A program made the translations under genes and the position numbers. Shown piece after piece: positions 33,830 through 45,779 of a stretch of DNA of 64,000 bases (its first letter is position 1; the number at the start of each line of letters is the position of its first letter). The notes below the pieces were generated by a model. The model did not search any database. It saw nothing but the letters and a program-made list of their open reading frames with translations, and had not been told where the DNA came from. The DNA lies in the NCBI RefSeq assembly GCF_902686445.1, contig NC_062222.1:131819035-131883034 (forward strand), read 5' to 3'. This DNA is from Sciurus carolinensis. Taxonomy: Eukaryota > Chordata > Mammalia > Rodentia > Sciuridae.

Positions 33830-34315
33830 TCCAGAAAATTCCTTGCTCTAGTGGAGTTAACATTCTGAGGTGGGGCGGGGAAAGTGACAGAAAATATATA
33901 AGAAGTAAGCAATGAAGATGGCAACTTCTGAGAGTGATCAGTGTATGGGGAAAAGGAGACAGTGGGTCCCTAGGATGGCAGTGGAAGGGAGACTGGTGAG
34001 GGAAGGCCTGCTGGGGAGGTAGCCCTGAGCTGAGGTGGGTCAGCAAAGAGGAACCCTTGGCTCCATGTGGAGAGGCCTCAGGTGCCTGGGGCAAGGGAGG
34101 GTTTGGATTGGATGAGAAACATTAGAAGCCTGGAGAACAGGGAAGGAGAGCGTCAGGGACACAGGTAGGAGTTAAGGTCAAAGAAGTAGGAAAAGCCAAG
34201 GTGTGCAAGGCTCTGAAGTTCATGGATAAGGGAGGGAACTTTGTTCAAGGTACCATGAAAAACCATTTGGAGGGTTTAAGCAATGGCGGGAGATGATCAG
34301 ACATGAATTAAAGCA
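33830..34315 (+). repeat. Old LINE-like fragment
   Basis: Purine-rich sequence with 'gtggagttaacattctgagg', 'caaggctctgaagttcatgg', 'aaccatttggagggtttaagcaatggcgggagatgatcagac'. This resembles an ancient LINE region also hinted at near 9.1 kb and 15.2 kb. The family is uncertain. Confidence 0.4.
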
Positions 34316-34479
34316 GCACCCTCTCTCTGATCTATTTTGAGCCCAATTCCAATGTAGCACAAGTTCTGAACCATTTGCTGGTGGAATCGTCACTCCTGGG
34401 TATTGGTATCAGATCTGCTATTTTCTGCCACCATTATTCTCCCCCCACACACCATTTTACAACCTTGATGGCTAGCCTG

Positions 34480-34629
34480 CCAACTTCCTAGTAGGACATT
34501 GGTTCAGACTGTTAGCCTGAGAGCCTCCTTGCCAGTCATAGGTCTGTTGTTATTAGCCCAAAAAATAAATTCCACGACTTAAGAATGACTCCACCGTCAT
34601 TCTGTCTGTCTCTCTCCTCACTCTCGCTT

Positions 34630-34688
<59 letters not shown>

Positions 34689-34772
34689 GTCGGCTTAATA
34701 CAATCTCTTGCATGAGTTCCCGTGTCCGGAGTCGTTTCTGGGTGCTTTTCACAGTGTGACTGTAGATGTGAG
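34480..34772 (+). mobile_element. Retroviral LTR R/U5-like tail
   Basis: 'gctagcctgccaacttccta', 'gtcataggtctgttgtta', 'aaaaaataaattccacgact' (polyadenylation signal), then a CT tract, 'ttaatacaatctcttgcatgag', 'tccggagtcgtttctgggtg' and 'cttttcaca'. This order, AATAAA then a U5-like 'tctcttgc...gagtcgttt', ending in CA, fits an endogenous retrovirus LTR 3' half. No primer-binding site or internal gene sequence is recognised after it. Confidence 0.5.
34635..34684. repeat. (CT)n microsatellite
   Basis: About 25 uninterrupted CT units inside the R/U5-like tail. The 156-codon minus-strand frame across it contains an (RE)n-like stretch that is only the translation of this tract. Confidence 0.95.
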
Positions 34773-35039
34773 GGGACAGCGTTTTCCTTTCCCACTACCT
34801 GTGTGCTCCTTGCCCGGCTCTGCCTCCCCAGAGCACTTAACATGTAGTACCCAGGCAGGGACTTTCTATTGCTGACCTCAGTTATAAGCTCCAAGAGGTT
34901 AGTAACGTGGGCCCAGTTTGTTTTGAAAAATTCCAAAGGGCCCTTAAGGAAAGTCCTTTGATGACAAATTGAGCTCTTGACGCAGTGGTCTGAATGGATC
35001 ATCACACAGGTGGCTCCTAGCAAGTCAGGAGCTAGTGAG

Positions 35040-35910
35040 GGTTAACATGACCAAAGGAATTTATTCAAATTGTTTTCCCTGGTCAATTAGTTTCCTGCAG
35101 ATGATTTTAGCATGTTTCTTAAACGTGTCAGTGTTCAGGTAATGAAATCGAGATTAAAAGCCCAGACTCCATGTTGTAGGTCCCAGAAAAACGTACGTTT
35201 TAAAGGCCGCTCCCCCACTTCAAAATTAAGCATATTACATTCTTGGGAGTACGATTTCAGCTTCTTTCCATTTATGACACAAATGGAGCTGTTCGCCCTC
35301 ACTTCAGTCTATAAAGGCGAGACTCATTAGAGGGAGGAAATTTCCTTTATCATTAATAGGCCACACTCACGTGATAAAAAACCGTCTCCACTCCACCCGC
35401 TCCTTCCCCCAACTCCAAGTCTCATTTTAAGCAGTTCTCACATAGACTATTTATCTTCCACATTTCCCCAACTCTCAATGGCACCATTATAGCCTTTATT
35501 TGGAATCATAAAACTTTGAGAATAAAAAAGAAGCAAATTAATCCTCCCAGGGGGGAAAAGGAAGACAGATCCTGCCAGCTTTTAAATTGTAGGATTGGAC
35601 TGGCCTCGAAACACAGTTTTCTTTTTCAACAACTTAACTGGTGGGGAGAAATGAATGGTTATGACAGAGAATCCTGAAATAAAATGCATAATTATGCAAA
35701 TGTGTTAAAAACTGACATCTCGAAGTTAAAAACTGTTGAAAGCCCAAGGAATAAACAACGTGGGCTGGAATAGGAAACTTTCGAAACTACAAATGGGTCA
35801 CTCTGCTTTCATTATTCACGGCGGGGGGAAAAATAGCCTGGATCATGATGTGAAAACCACAGTTTCCTTTATTTGTGGATCAGACCAGATTAAAAAGTAT
35901 TCAGAGAAGT
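35040..35910. promoter_or_regulatory. Candidate conserved non-coding/enhancer DNA
   Basis: Repeat-free, with clustered A/T homeodomain-like cores and CpGs kept in AT-rich context: 'aacgtgtcagtgttcaggta', 'atcattaataggccacactc', 'cacgtgataaaaaaccg', 'aaatgcataattatgcaaat'. This texture is typical of deeply conserved developmental enhancers. Conservation cannot be measured here. A 72-codon frame at 35,112-35,330 is not protein-like enough to call coding. Confidence 0.35.
35684..35701. promoter_or_regulatory. POU/octamer double site on a palindrome
   Basis: ATGCATAATTATGCAAAT contains the octamer ATGCAAAT and a perfect 14-bp palindrome TGCATAATTATGCA (35,685-35,698). POU-domain dimers and homeodomain proteins bind such arrangements. 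Predicted from sequence only. Confidence 0.4.
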
Positions 35911-36429
35911 AGAGCGCCTGGGAGAGCCGAGGTCCTCTGAAGAGGCGGGCTTGGGGTCCAGGATCCTGTCCGGGGCACTGGTTTGTGCCACCTCTCGCCT
36001 AAGTCACTTAACCTCCTGATGACTTCTTGCTCGGCTCCAGCCTGGAATGCAGCCGCGGCCTCTCCTCTGGGGCCTGAGATCTGGATTTCCTAACTGCTCA
36101 TTGGGTGACGCGCTTGGCCATCGCAATTTTCTCTAAGGAGTCTCAAGGCTGTTGTGAAAACAAACGACAGAAGTCAGTAACAAGCCACCCCTACAGCAGC
36201 CAATGAGAAAACTCAAAGCCCCGGAAAGCCTCAAGTGAGTCTCCAGGTTTGGGGTTCTGGAAATAGATTCCGAGGCTAGTAAAGCCTTTATTTTTTAATT
36301 TAATTTAATTTTATTACCTCTTTAATTGTGAGGTACAGTCCCTGGATAATTGGTACATATCGTGCTCCCATAAAGTAAAATGAAAATCACTGAGTTGAGA
36401 AATGGTGTACATGCAGAACGTTAAAGCTC
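35911..36429. other. No gene recognised
   Basis: Moderately GC-rich at 35,915-36,110 ('gggcttggggtccaggatcc', 'gcagccgcggcctctcc'), then AT-rich. No repeat or exon assigned. Confidence 0.4.
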
Positions 36430-36545
36430 ATAGGATCTCAGAGATGATCTGGTCGAGTATTTTTCGTTTTGCAGAGGAGGACCTGGGAGGTGCAGAAGTT
36501 TTAAGTGACTTACCGAAGCTCCTGGAACCACGGATCAGATGGTTG
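36430..36545 (-). repeat. MIR fragment
   Basis: 'ttcgttttgcagaggaggacctgggaggtgcagaagttttaagtgacttaccgaagctcctg' (pattern) is the antisense MIR core, diverged. Confidence 0.55.
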
Positions 36546-39339
36546 TTGGCAGCTGCGAAACACAATGGAGACTGTGGTTTAATTAATCCAATAAGTTGAA
36601 CAGGAATTTTCCAAGAAGTCTGACAGTACTGGAAGTTTTCCTTTAACGGTCAACATGATGATGACCAGAAAGACGCAGGTGCTGTGTTGGATAATCTCTT
36701 TTATTACGAAAAAAGTGTTACAAGTCTTAAAGGAGACACTGTTTAGAAAAATGATAGAGACAGAGTGGTTGACTGTAATGATTAAATCAAAAAACTTTTT
36801 AACTTTAGTTTAAATATTTTTTCCAGCCTTCCTTCCTTCCTCTTTCTTTCTTCTTCTTCTTCTTTTTTTTAATGTGGAGAGACATTCTTGCAGGAAGGGT
36901 TGGTATAAGTCTAGACCTTGGTGACCTAGCATTGAAAGAAAAACCAAGGGAGTGGAAGGCATCACATGGGAGCGAGCAAAAAGCTCCCTGTGATTTACTC
37001 TGACTTGCTAATTTTCAGAAGGAAATTAATAAAATTGATTCCAGCAAAAACTTTAAGTGGACAAATAGAAGAAAAACAGATCAAGAGTTGTGGATATTTA
37101 GGGTAGAGAGAAAGTTCTTAGAGAAATCTTTCCCTTAGGGAGAAATAAATATTTAGGAGAAATCACTAACTCCAAGGGTCGTTAAAGCAAAGATCACTCA
37201 TAGGATGGAAGCAAACCCTCCCACCAACTATTAATTCCAATTCCTAGACTTGGTGGCAGTAACATGATTAGTTATTGTGGGTTCTGGAAGAAAGCAGGAC
37301 CTTTGGCAATAAAGCCATGGAAATATGTATTTTTAAGTACTATAAAAGATGTGGAAAGCAACTTTTCTTTTCATCCTGGGGACTAGAAATAATACACCTG
37401 CAAGGACAGATGAATGGCATAATGTTGGCATTCAATGGGGCATTAAACATTTTGCACCACGTTTATGGGGTTTTCCTGTCATTAATTCTAGGTAAAATAA
37501 ACCTTTAAAAAATGTTTTGTTGTGTTTTTGGAGCGAGTTTATTTTTCACCAACTTGCTTTTCTTTGACTTCTTTTTTTTTTCTGCCAGATTTCACGTCTA
37601 TTATGTTTTCTTGTGTCCATCACGCTCTTGGCTAATTTCCTTATGGGGCCCTTTTTCCTCCCTATCCCCTTGATGCTCTTTCTTTCAGTCCTGCCGTGGG
37701 CCGCACCGATCCATGGCAGGGTCGGATGCGGTCGGTTCGGCTGGCCCAAGTGGCTGTGGTTTGCCTGTGGCGCCCCGGGATTGGCGAGTGCTTGGACAGA
37801 CTGTCCAGGAGCTACAAAGATGGGGGCAACCCTAACTCTCTGTTCCTAGGGTACCCGGACTGCAATTGGTTGTGACGGCAAGGCCTCGCATTTCTTCCTA
37901 GTTCAATTTGTGAACTTTCTCTTTAATTTTGTCTGCCTTCTTTAAAAAAGTTCCCTTCCCTGTGAACGTCCACAAACTCTCCCTTTTGAAGTTGGTCACC
38001 TCTACAGTGAAGGGAGAGAGGATGGTGTTTTATGAGGAACAACCACCATCAAACAGGAAGTCAGCATACCTGGGTCTTCCTCTCACATAGTGCTGGGTGA
38101 TAATGAGGGAGACATCCTCACCTTCAGTTTTCTGAGAAGAATGGAGAAGACTGATGTGTCTCCTCCTGAGACCTATAATGTAGATAGCTTCTCCTTTGGG
38201 GCTCCAGGAAGGATTGAGAGGGAGGGTGGCAAGAAAGGAGTCAAGCGGGACGCACTGTCCTGGCAAAGTCCAACCAAGACCCGCAGTGGTAAATTAGTCT
38301 TGAGGATCCAGGGCGGGTGTCTCACTGAATGTGGTCCAAGGTCAAGCGCAATGGGACTCCTTGGAGCTCATAAGCATGTGATGCTTAGTATGTGCCAAGC
38401 TCTGTTCTCAGCGCTGAGCCACAAGAGAAAAGACATTCCTTGAGTCTTGGAGATTGATTGTAAACAGTTCCGGTGGTCACAAGCGCTAAAAGGAAAGTTG
38501 AGCGTGTCCAGGGGAGGGGAGGGAGGGAGGTGCTGCTGTTTCCTAGGTGTGGCCTCAGAAGGCCTCTTTGGGAGTGGCACTGGAGCAGGGAATGGAATCA
38601 GGTGAAGGTGGGAACCAGGAGCCTCCTGGGGAAAGGGTGTTCCAGGTGGGGGCATCCCTGGCTGCAGGCCTTGAGATAGGAGGCAAGAGTGACAGGTGTG
38701 ACCCGTGCAGGATGGCAGGCACCTCTGGGCCCCACCACCAGATCCACCACTGTATCCAAGGCCTAGGGTTGGGCTAGAGTCCGGATGCTTAAAAGGGGCC
38801 CCGTTGCTTCTCTTGCCCACTCAACACCCGTCCCTAAGGACTGGTTCTGGATCCTCTGAGTCCACTGGGCCCGTCGAGAGCATCCTGCTGAAGACTGGTC
38901 ATCTGCGTTCTCAAGAGTCTGTGTTAGCCTCACCGGAACCTTGAATTTTGGTAGTTTGCAAATATTCTTTCCCTTGATTCCAGAGAATTCGTCATCATCA
39001 CTGTCGGATAATCCTTTGACACCTGTGGCTGTGGACGCTGGTCCACATCCGGGGTTTGAGGTCTCTTCAGATCAGCATTAGGGATGAAGGATGGGGAAGA
39101 CAAGCCTCCTTTTGGCCCTCAGTGTGGACTCAGGCTGGATTTGAGAAACACCCAAGTGTTATTTGGGCACTCAGATCTGTGGAGAAATGTGATTCAGGGT
39201 TATTTAGATGGATCCAATAATCCCATTGAATTGGGGCCTCTGCTGGCTTCAGATAGGGTAACTCACGGGTCCACTTTGCAAAGGACTTTAACGGTAGCAG
39301 CTTATCTTCTTGTCTTTAAGACATTGTCCTGACTTAAAA
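36546..39339. other. No gene recognised; CpG-bearing patch at 37.7 kb
   Basis: 36,826-36,870 is a pyrimidine tract. 37,687-37,855 follows an acceptor-like 'ctctttctttcag' and has many CpGs ('ggtcggatgcggtcggttcgg'), but its frames are not clearly protein-like and no good donor is seen. 38,470-38,720 is purine-rich and LINE-like. No RNA gene. Confidence 0.35.
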
Positions 39340-39344
39340 AGAAT

Positions 39345-39500
39345 CCCATCTTGGGCCTAAGCAGCCAGGTCATGAGAATAAAGCAATGCTTGTTGCATTA
39401 AGAATGTTAAGGGTCAAAATTTAATAAACCCCTTGCTGGTTGGTTAAAGATAGGGTCAGCTTAGTAGTTTTTCACAGGGAGAAACTTCTGGAAAGGAGAT
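39345..39500. promoter_or_regulatory. Candidate conserved non-coding element
   Basis: Repeat-free block with 'aataaagcaatgcttgttgcattaag', 'ttaataaaccccttgctggttgg' and 'aaagatagggtcagcttagtag'. Its composition resembles vertebrate enhancers. Prediction only. Confidence 0.25.
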
Positions 39501-40029
39501 CTCCACTTTCATTGGAGTGGTCTTATCCTCACGGACCCCCATGACAGAGGCCAGATTGCTGAGTGACTGAACAGATGTCTGTGGCTCTCATGCAGAGGCT
39601 GCTCCTCTGCCCTGGGCTAGCTTCTATAGCTGGTTGTCAGCACTGGACTTCCACGTACCACCTTCTCTGCTTCTCAAAGCCCCACAGCCCTTCAGGCCCA
39701 GCTCAGACCTTGCACCTTCCATGAAAATGCCAGCTCTCTGCTTCTTCTGAAGCTTGGAGCTTCCCCACCACTTCCAAATCACGACATGGCCTTTTTCATG
39801 CTCAGCTTCCTCATTGTGGGTGGAAGTACCTTATAAACAAATTCAGAGCTTATTCTGTGTGTCCCACCCTTAGTTTCTGAGTTTGGTGAAGCCTGTCTTT
39901 TTCAGCTGGGTGTCCTCGGTGCCCGAACGGCACACACCTTGGATTATCATCAAGCATTTGCTGTCCAGATGAGGTTAATGCTGAGTGAACTGAGGTCTAG
40001 CAGACAGCATGTCTAATACAGGGTTTGTT
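39501..40029. other. No gene; L2-like tail
   Basis: 39,835-40,000 ends 'aagcatttgctgtccagatgaggttaatgctgagtgaactgag' and includes 'ggtgcccgaacggcacacaccttgg', similar to a sense L2 3' tail. The remainder is unassigned. Confidence 0.4.
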
Positions 40030-40700
40030 GCTATGTTGTAAAGAACTAGAACAAACAAAGCAAAATGAAATCAGAATACTGAGAGGTATGTGCATAAAAG
40101 ACAAGATGAGCTCACTCACAGCAGAGAGATTAGAAAACAACTTTGGATTTTGCTAGTTATAAGAGAGTAAAATGAGCATGCCCTTCCCGAGAGTGAAATT
40201 GGTGTGCATTGCTAGTAACGATGATATAAATTGGTATGTACCAATGTGTGTCATAAAACATTCATGTGTTTTGACATAATAATCCTGCTCCTGGAAACTT
40301 ATTAGAAGGTAATAGTTCAAACTAAGGAGAGAGGAAATATATAGTTGTGCTCCCTCCCCCGCCCATAGCTCTGTTCTTTATCAGTGTAAAAACAAAGCTG
40401 AAAATGCCATTCCAATAAGAAAGTGTCAGATAAAATCTGATACAAATGCACCCTGTGAAATATTATACAGCCATTATAGAAAGCTTTTATGGAATTCTTG
40501 TAAAAATTGCATTGGTGTTTTAAATATAATGCCTAATGATAAAGCAAAATCTTTTCCTCATTTCATAGCTTTACTGAATCAGGGAGGGAGGGCTGAATTA
40601 GCAAAGCTGGAATTCAAGGGGTAGAGGGTAGTTTTTTGGTTTGTATTTTACCCTTCCTGATTCCTGTATTTTTCATCTATCAAATGGGCATATAAATTTT
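40030..40700 (+). repeat. Old L1M/HAL1-like LINE fragment
   Basis: 'gtgaaattggtgtgcattgc', 'aataatcctgctcctggaaacttatt', 'ccctgtgaaatattatacagccattatag', 'attttacccttcctgattcctgtatttttcat' are typical of old L1 3' regions in sense orientation. Heavily mutated. Confidence 0.5.
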
Positions 40701-40741
40701 TATCTCTTAAGACAAGATAATATTGTGTACAAAATACAAGA

Positions 40742-41107
40742 TGTTATTAGTCAGCTTTGCATAACTGTAACAAAATACCTGAGACAATCAACTTAATAAC
40801 GGAAAAGTTTTATTTTGCTCAGAGCATCAGAGGTTTCAGTCCATGGTCACCTGACCCTGTTATTTGGACCTCTGGTGGTACAGTATATTGTGGTGGGAGT
40901 GCATGATGTCTGTTCATCTCGTGGTGGCCAGGAAGCAAAAGACAGACAGGAGGGGCTGGGGGTCCAAATTCCCTTTAAGGGCATAACCCCAGTGACCTCA
41001 CTTCCTTCCACTAGGCCTCGCCTCCTAAACATTCCAACACCTCCCAATAGCACTAAGTTGAGGACCAAGCCTTTATACATGGACCTGTAGGGGATATTCA
41101 GATTCAG
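40742..41107 (-). mobile_element. MaLR-type LTR
   Basis: Starts TGTTATTAGTCAGCTTTGCA, then 'ctgtaacaaaatacctgaga', 'gaaaagttttattttgctcag', 'agtccatggtcacctgac', 'cacttccttccactaggcctcgcctcctaaacattccaacacctcccaatag', 'gaccaagcctttatacatgg'. Same family and orientation as 17,126-17,507. Confidence 0.75.
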
Positions 41108-42911
41108 ACTTCAGACTGAGTCTAAGCATTAAGGGCAAGTTTAATGATTGCACTTATTATTATTATAGCAAAACTTACTACATCTGTAAACCAGACCAAA
41201 AAGCCAAAACATGACAAAGAGTTCAGGATGTGAACTAGGGGAAATAAATAGGGCTGTGGTGTTGCTCCCGACTCCAGTGAGATTTCAGTTGCGACAGATT
41301 GCTAAGGAGATGAGGCAGGATAGGGGATCCTGAAGGAGGGGAAGATGCAGCAGAGAGCACTGGGGAAAGGGATGGCACAGGGGCGGGGAGGCAGGACTCT
41401 GGGTCGTGAGGAAAGGCAGAGCCTGGCCCCATGAAGGGTGTTTCTGTAATTGAGCGGTGGGCAGAGGAGGTGGGCATGACTTAGAGGTCTTCATCAGTAT
41501 CTGTTTATAAAAGTAAACATGCTCAAGTGAAGGGGGATGTTTAAATAGCGAGGCAAGTTCTGGAAGAAGACAGAAGGAAGCCCCTGGCACTCCTTACTGA
41601 TGGAATGAAAGGATGGGCCTTCATCCTCTGCCTCCCTTCCTACCCCAGCACCTTCTCAGGAAAGGAGCCAGGATCAATCCTTTGCATCTTCATGTGAATT
41701 CAAACCTACTAATGGTGATCTTCAAGAAACAATAAAAAGTTCGATGAAGAATTCTTCAAAACAATTGCATTTCAACCTCCAGTGTTTACTACATAAGAAA
41801 ACCCCTTGCTCCATGTGGCAGGAATCCCAGTCACTGGTCACTGTGGGAAGAGGCACATGTTCAGAGCTGACATTGGATATACAGATTGTCATTCATGCTG
41901 TCTACGTGGAAGGCCACTCCTACCAGGAACGCATTGCTTTGCTTATGGATCATCGACTGACTCATCCATTAACCCGCCCATTCACCCCATGATCTGTCCT
42001 CCACTTATTAGCAATCTTTACTCAGTAAGTACTTTGTGGGGGCAGAGTACTTAGGCCATTGGGATTACCAAAAGCTAATGTGGAGAATCCCTGAACTTGA
42101 GGATCTGGAAGACTGTGCTTGACAAAAGCCCTCTTGAAATACTCTGCAACGGTTTTCTGTGTAAAATTAGTAAAGTTGATGAAAAAGAGCAGAATACAAA
42201 TATTCATGTGAGCCTTTGAGCACAGGAGGCTTTGAGCACAGGAGTGCTGGCGAGGGGTCCACCACAGGGCTCCAGGAGGAAGCCCCCAAACTTTCCTAGC
42301 CTCCCTGCTGCCCACCACTCTGCTGTCCACAGTTTAGTCCTCTCTGCCCAGCTTTTTCTCCTCGATTCTGTGTTTTTGTGAACGCGCTGTAGACATCCTC
42401 AGCCTGGACAGGGCCTCTCCACCCTCTCCTTGTCCTTCCGCTCCTTCCTCATCCATTCACACTTGTGTTCTCTGGAGCCTTCTGTGTCCTCTCCAGGAGA
42501 TCAAGTCACTGCCTCATATGTGTCCAAGAGCATCCCCGAGGTGCCCTGGACCACCAAGTAAAATAGCGGATGTCAAGTGCAGTGTGAAGCCACTGTGAGT
42601 CCAAGGGGATGAGTTCCTGCATCCTGGCTCCCGCCCTCACAGAATGCTCGACCTTGGTCCCGCTGACCTTGGTCTAAATCCCTGCCTTCTCACCTGTAGG
42701 ATCAGCAAGCTGTAACCTCACGGTTATGGTGGGGATAATGGAACTGCCACCAGGAAAGGAGCTGGTCTCTCCGTGCACATGAGTGCTCAATATCGACTCA
42801 AGTGGTCACTCACCCCACCGGGGTTACTCTTGGTGTGTCTGGCTCCATCATAACTGCTGGTTACCATGTTCTTTATTTTCTAGCTTCCAGCAAATATTTG
42901 TGTCTCAGAAG
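41108..42911. other. No gene; possible L2 fragment
   Basis: 41,930-42,060 ('ctgactcatccattaacccg', 'ttcac...ttagcaatctttactcagtaagtactttgtggg') resembles an antisense L2 tail. A short duplication 'tttgagcacaggag' occurs at about 42,215 and 42,231. Nothing else is assignable. Confidence 0.35.
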
Positions 42912-43145
42912 CAGTACAGTGTAGTGGCTCTGAGCAGGCCCCCTGGCCCAGACTGCCTGGTGAAGCCCAGGCTACCATTCCCTGAATGGACACGGGAAAT
43001 GACTGGCTCTTCCTGAGACTCGGTTTCCTCATCTGTCAAATGGGCCTGGTCCTGGTTACACCACACAGGAATGCTATGAGGTTTACATAAGGACCTGTCC
43101 TTCCTAAGCCTTCATTAAGGTTCGCTATTATTAGTAGGTGCTTGA
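42912..43145 (+). repeat. Nearly full-length MIR
   Basis: Head 'agcagtacagtgtagtggctctgagcagg', 'gcccagactgcctggtgaagcccaggc', core 'ggtttcctcatctgtcaaatggg', then 'ggaatgctatgaggtttacataagg' and the tail 'ggttcgctattattag'. Sense order from tRNA-related head to LINE-like tail. Confidence 0.85.
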
Positions 43146-45034
43146 GAACTGTTTATTGAGACACTGATGAATAGATAGTAGTGTGTGATGGTTTCAGGAA
43201 GTCTGGCTAACATGAAGGTGTTTATTTGGCTCAGAACTCCTGTTTCTTGACCTCCCTATAATTAGTTTCTATTACTAGGTTATTATTAAGTTGAGAGGAA
43301 ATACTTTCCTGTGACAGTCAGTGTCCTGAAATACTGCAGGTTAGATGCTGCCAGTACTTCTCACATCAAAGTGGAAATTATTTTGTGGGTTTTAGTAATA
43401 TGGGTGGATTCTAAGGCGAGTAGTTGGTCAAAAGTGGAGATTTTTCTGTAAAGCAAAGACCAGGACTAGTGCAGCTGTGGCATCTGGGGAATGTTGAGAA
43501 ACATTCTCTCCGAGCCTACGTTCTCCCACCCTGAAGGAATCCATGCTGCTGTCCTTAAGTGGGGAGCCCAGGGGGATGGTGGACCCCTGAGGAAAGCGGC
43601 CTCTCTTACTTCTTGTATCCCATTCTGCTTCCAAATCATCCTGGACCCACTGCCTTGCCCAATACAGATCTGTGATTTAATTATCAAAACAACAAAGCTG
43701 TGATTTTCCTTCCCTACCTCTGAAATTCCCACATGGTTGTCCCTGGGCCCTGTGGGAAGTGCTGTTCTAGTTTATACACACGATTTGTTTCTCATTATGA
43801 GATCAAAGAATTGTTGAAATAGCATCTTGTCCTGTGCAGAAGTTTGACTCCGGTAACCTGAGACTGGATGCTATAGTGGGCCCCGTCAAGTCCCTAACTG
43901 CTGGGATTTCTGCTTCCTCACCTGAATAGGAAGCAGTTCGTGTTGTGGATAATTGTGACAGATGCCATTTCGAATGCCCCCCGTCACCCCTGCCACCCCC
44001 AGCACCATGCTTCCTGCTCCAGAAGAATCTGCCCTTAATCTCCACAGCCGCCCCTGGAGGGATGTCTTTAACCTTCCGCTGCTACAGGGGATGGCTCTGA
44101 GCTTAGAGGCGGAGGCTCTTGCCAAAGGTGTGAATAGCAGGCTTCAGCTTTGAACCTGGGCCTGTTTATACTTCAATAATCTATGGATGATCATTGGTTG
44201 GTGACAAAGAACCTTAACACAAATGGAGCTTTCCTGGGAAGATAAAGAGGTGACTTTCCCAGAATATTAAAAAGTCCCTTAGTCCTCTCCTCTCTCCCTT
44301 CTTTCCTCCACCACCAGTACTTCTTCAGTCACATGCTCTCTGGTTCTCCTTACTGGAGGGGAGTTCCTTGAATACCTTACTCTATAGCATCCATCCTTCT
44401 CCTCCAATGCCTTGGTTATAAATGACGTTAAATAATTATTCACTTGGTCATTTAAGTTTACCTTTAGCTAAAATGTAAGTTCCCAAAGAACAACCCTGTC
44501 TCTACATCTGGCCTGAATCCAGAGTTCACCCGGTTCAGTAAACGAGGCCCACAAAAAATGCGTGTTAAAGGGAAGAAAGAATGAGCACCTACTAAGTGCC
44601 CCACGCTGGGGGAGGTCAGAGCAAGGAGAGGTGGGTGGATAGTGAGCCAGGCTAATGTGTGCGTCCAACCAGGCCTTCCTAGTTAGCGAGCAAGGGAGGG
44701 ACCCGCTGGAGGGCGGAGGACCATTCTTCAGGCGTGTTAGTGTTCTCAAAGATGCATCCCGGCTTGGACAAAGGTCACGTCATGTGCTCAAGTCCCTGAG
44801 ACGTTTGCAAGTCCTCACTGGCTCGCTTATGCACTCTTTCAGTCACTGTGTTAGAAAATCAGAACTAGCAATAACATTTACGGGAACACTGTGCTAGTTG
44901 CTGGTGACTTAATTGTGAATAAGAGTTTATTATTTAATAGAAAAAAATGCCAACTGCCCTTTGCCAGTAATTCCCACAAGAAAGACAGTGCACAGTATCT
45001 GTGGGCTTTGTCGTGAGGTTCCTAAAATCTTGTT
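43146..45034. other. No gene recognised
   Basis: 44,110-44,170 may hold a MIR remnant ('ggcttcagctttgaacctggg'). 44,580-44,660 is L2-like ('gagcacctactaagtgcccc'). Overlapping frames at 43,428-43,732 and 43,803-44,153 have no recognisable domain. Confidence 0.35.
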
Positions 45035-45118
45035 ATGCATGACAAAGGTTAAGTAACTAGCTAAGAACACATGACTAGGAGGTGGCAGAACACAGACTCA
45101 AACTTGAGACTGAGGAGA
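45035..45118 (-). repeat. MIR fragment
   Basis: 'acaaaggttaagtaactagctaagaacacatgactaggaggtggcagaacacagactcaaacttgagactg' (pattern) is the antisense MIR second half. Confidence 0.7.
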
Positions 45119-45451
45119 TCCTAGAATTCTTTGAGCGGCAGCCTCCCAGGCAAAAAACAATCTCACGTATAACCTTCTGCTCTTTATTGGTAGAGAGAGC
45201 TGTGGGAAGGCTCTGTTGAAAATCCACCCTTTCCTTCTCCCCTCTTTGGTGCCTGTGTTGGATAATATTTCATCCATAAAATGCACTTTAGATAACTATT
45301 CCTCATCCTGATTGGAAACTGGACAAATAAAATTAACCAGTGATAAGAGAATTTTTTCATCTTTGTAGCAAAAACAGTGTTATGTGGCAACCTGAGTGTG
45401 GGCAATGGCTCTGAGTTCTAGCCAGAGTGTTGTAGCTGAGCAGGTTTGGGG

Positions 45452-45779
45452 TGTCAGTCTCTTTGGGCTGCTATAACAAAAAACAGGAACTGAGTGGTTT
45501 GTAAACAACAGACATTTATTTTTCAGTTGGGAGGTCAGCACATCCAAGATCAGGGTGCGAGTAGAGGCGGTCTCTGGGGAGGGTTCACTCTCCGGTTCAT
45601 AGATGGTGCCCTTTCACATGGAAGAAGGACAGGGCAGCTCTCTGGGGCCTCATCCACAGGGCACTGACCCCATTCATGAGGACTAAGCCCTCATGATCTA
45701 ATCATCTTCCAAGAAGTTCCACCTCCTGAGACCATCACCCCACATTAATTTTGGGGAAACCAAACATTGAGACCATAGC
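45452..45779 (-). mobile_element. MaLR LTR (MST/MLT1-like)
   Basis: Starts TGTCAGTCTCTTTGGGCTGC, then 'aacaacagacatttattttt', 'ggaggtcagcacatccaaga', 'gttcatagatggtgcccttt', 'ctctctggggcctcatc', 'cccattcatgaggactaagccctcatgatctaatcatctt', 'ttggggaaaccaaacattgagaccatagcc'. Close to the antisense consensus order. A 174-codon + frame starts in this LTR and runs on to 46,275; I consider it non-coding. Confidence 0.8.

Noticed and set aside
34553..35023. 156-codon minus frame with an Arg-Glu repeat
   Set aside because: The repeat is only the translation of the (CT)n microsatellite inside an LTR-like tail.
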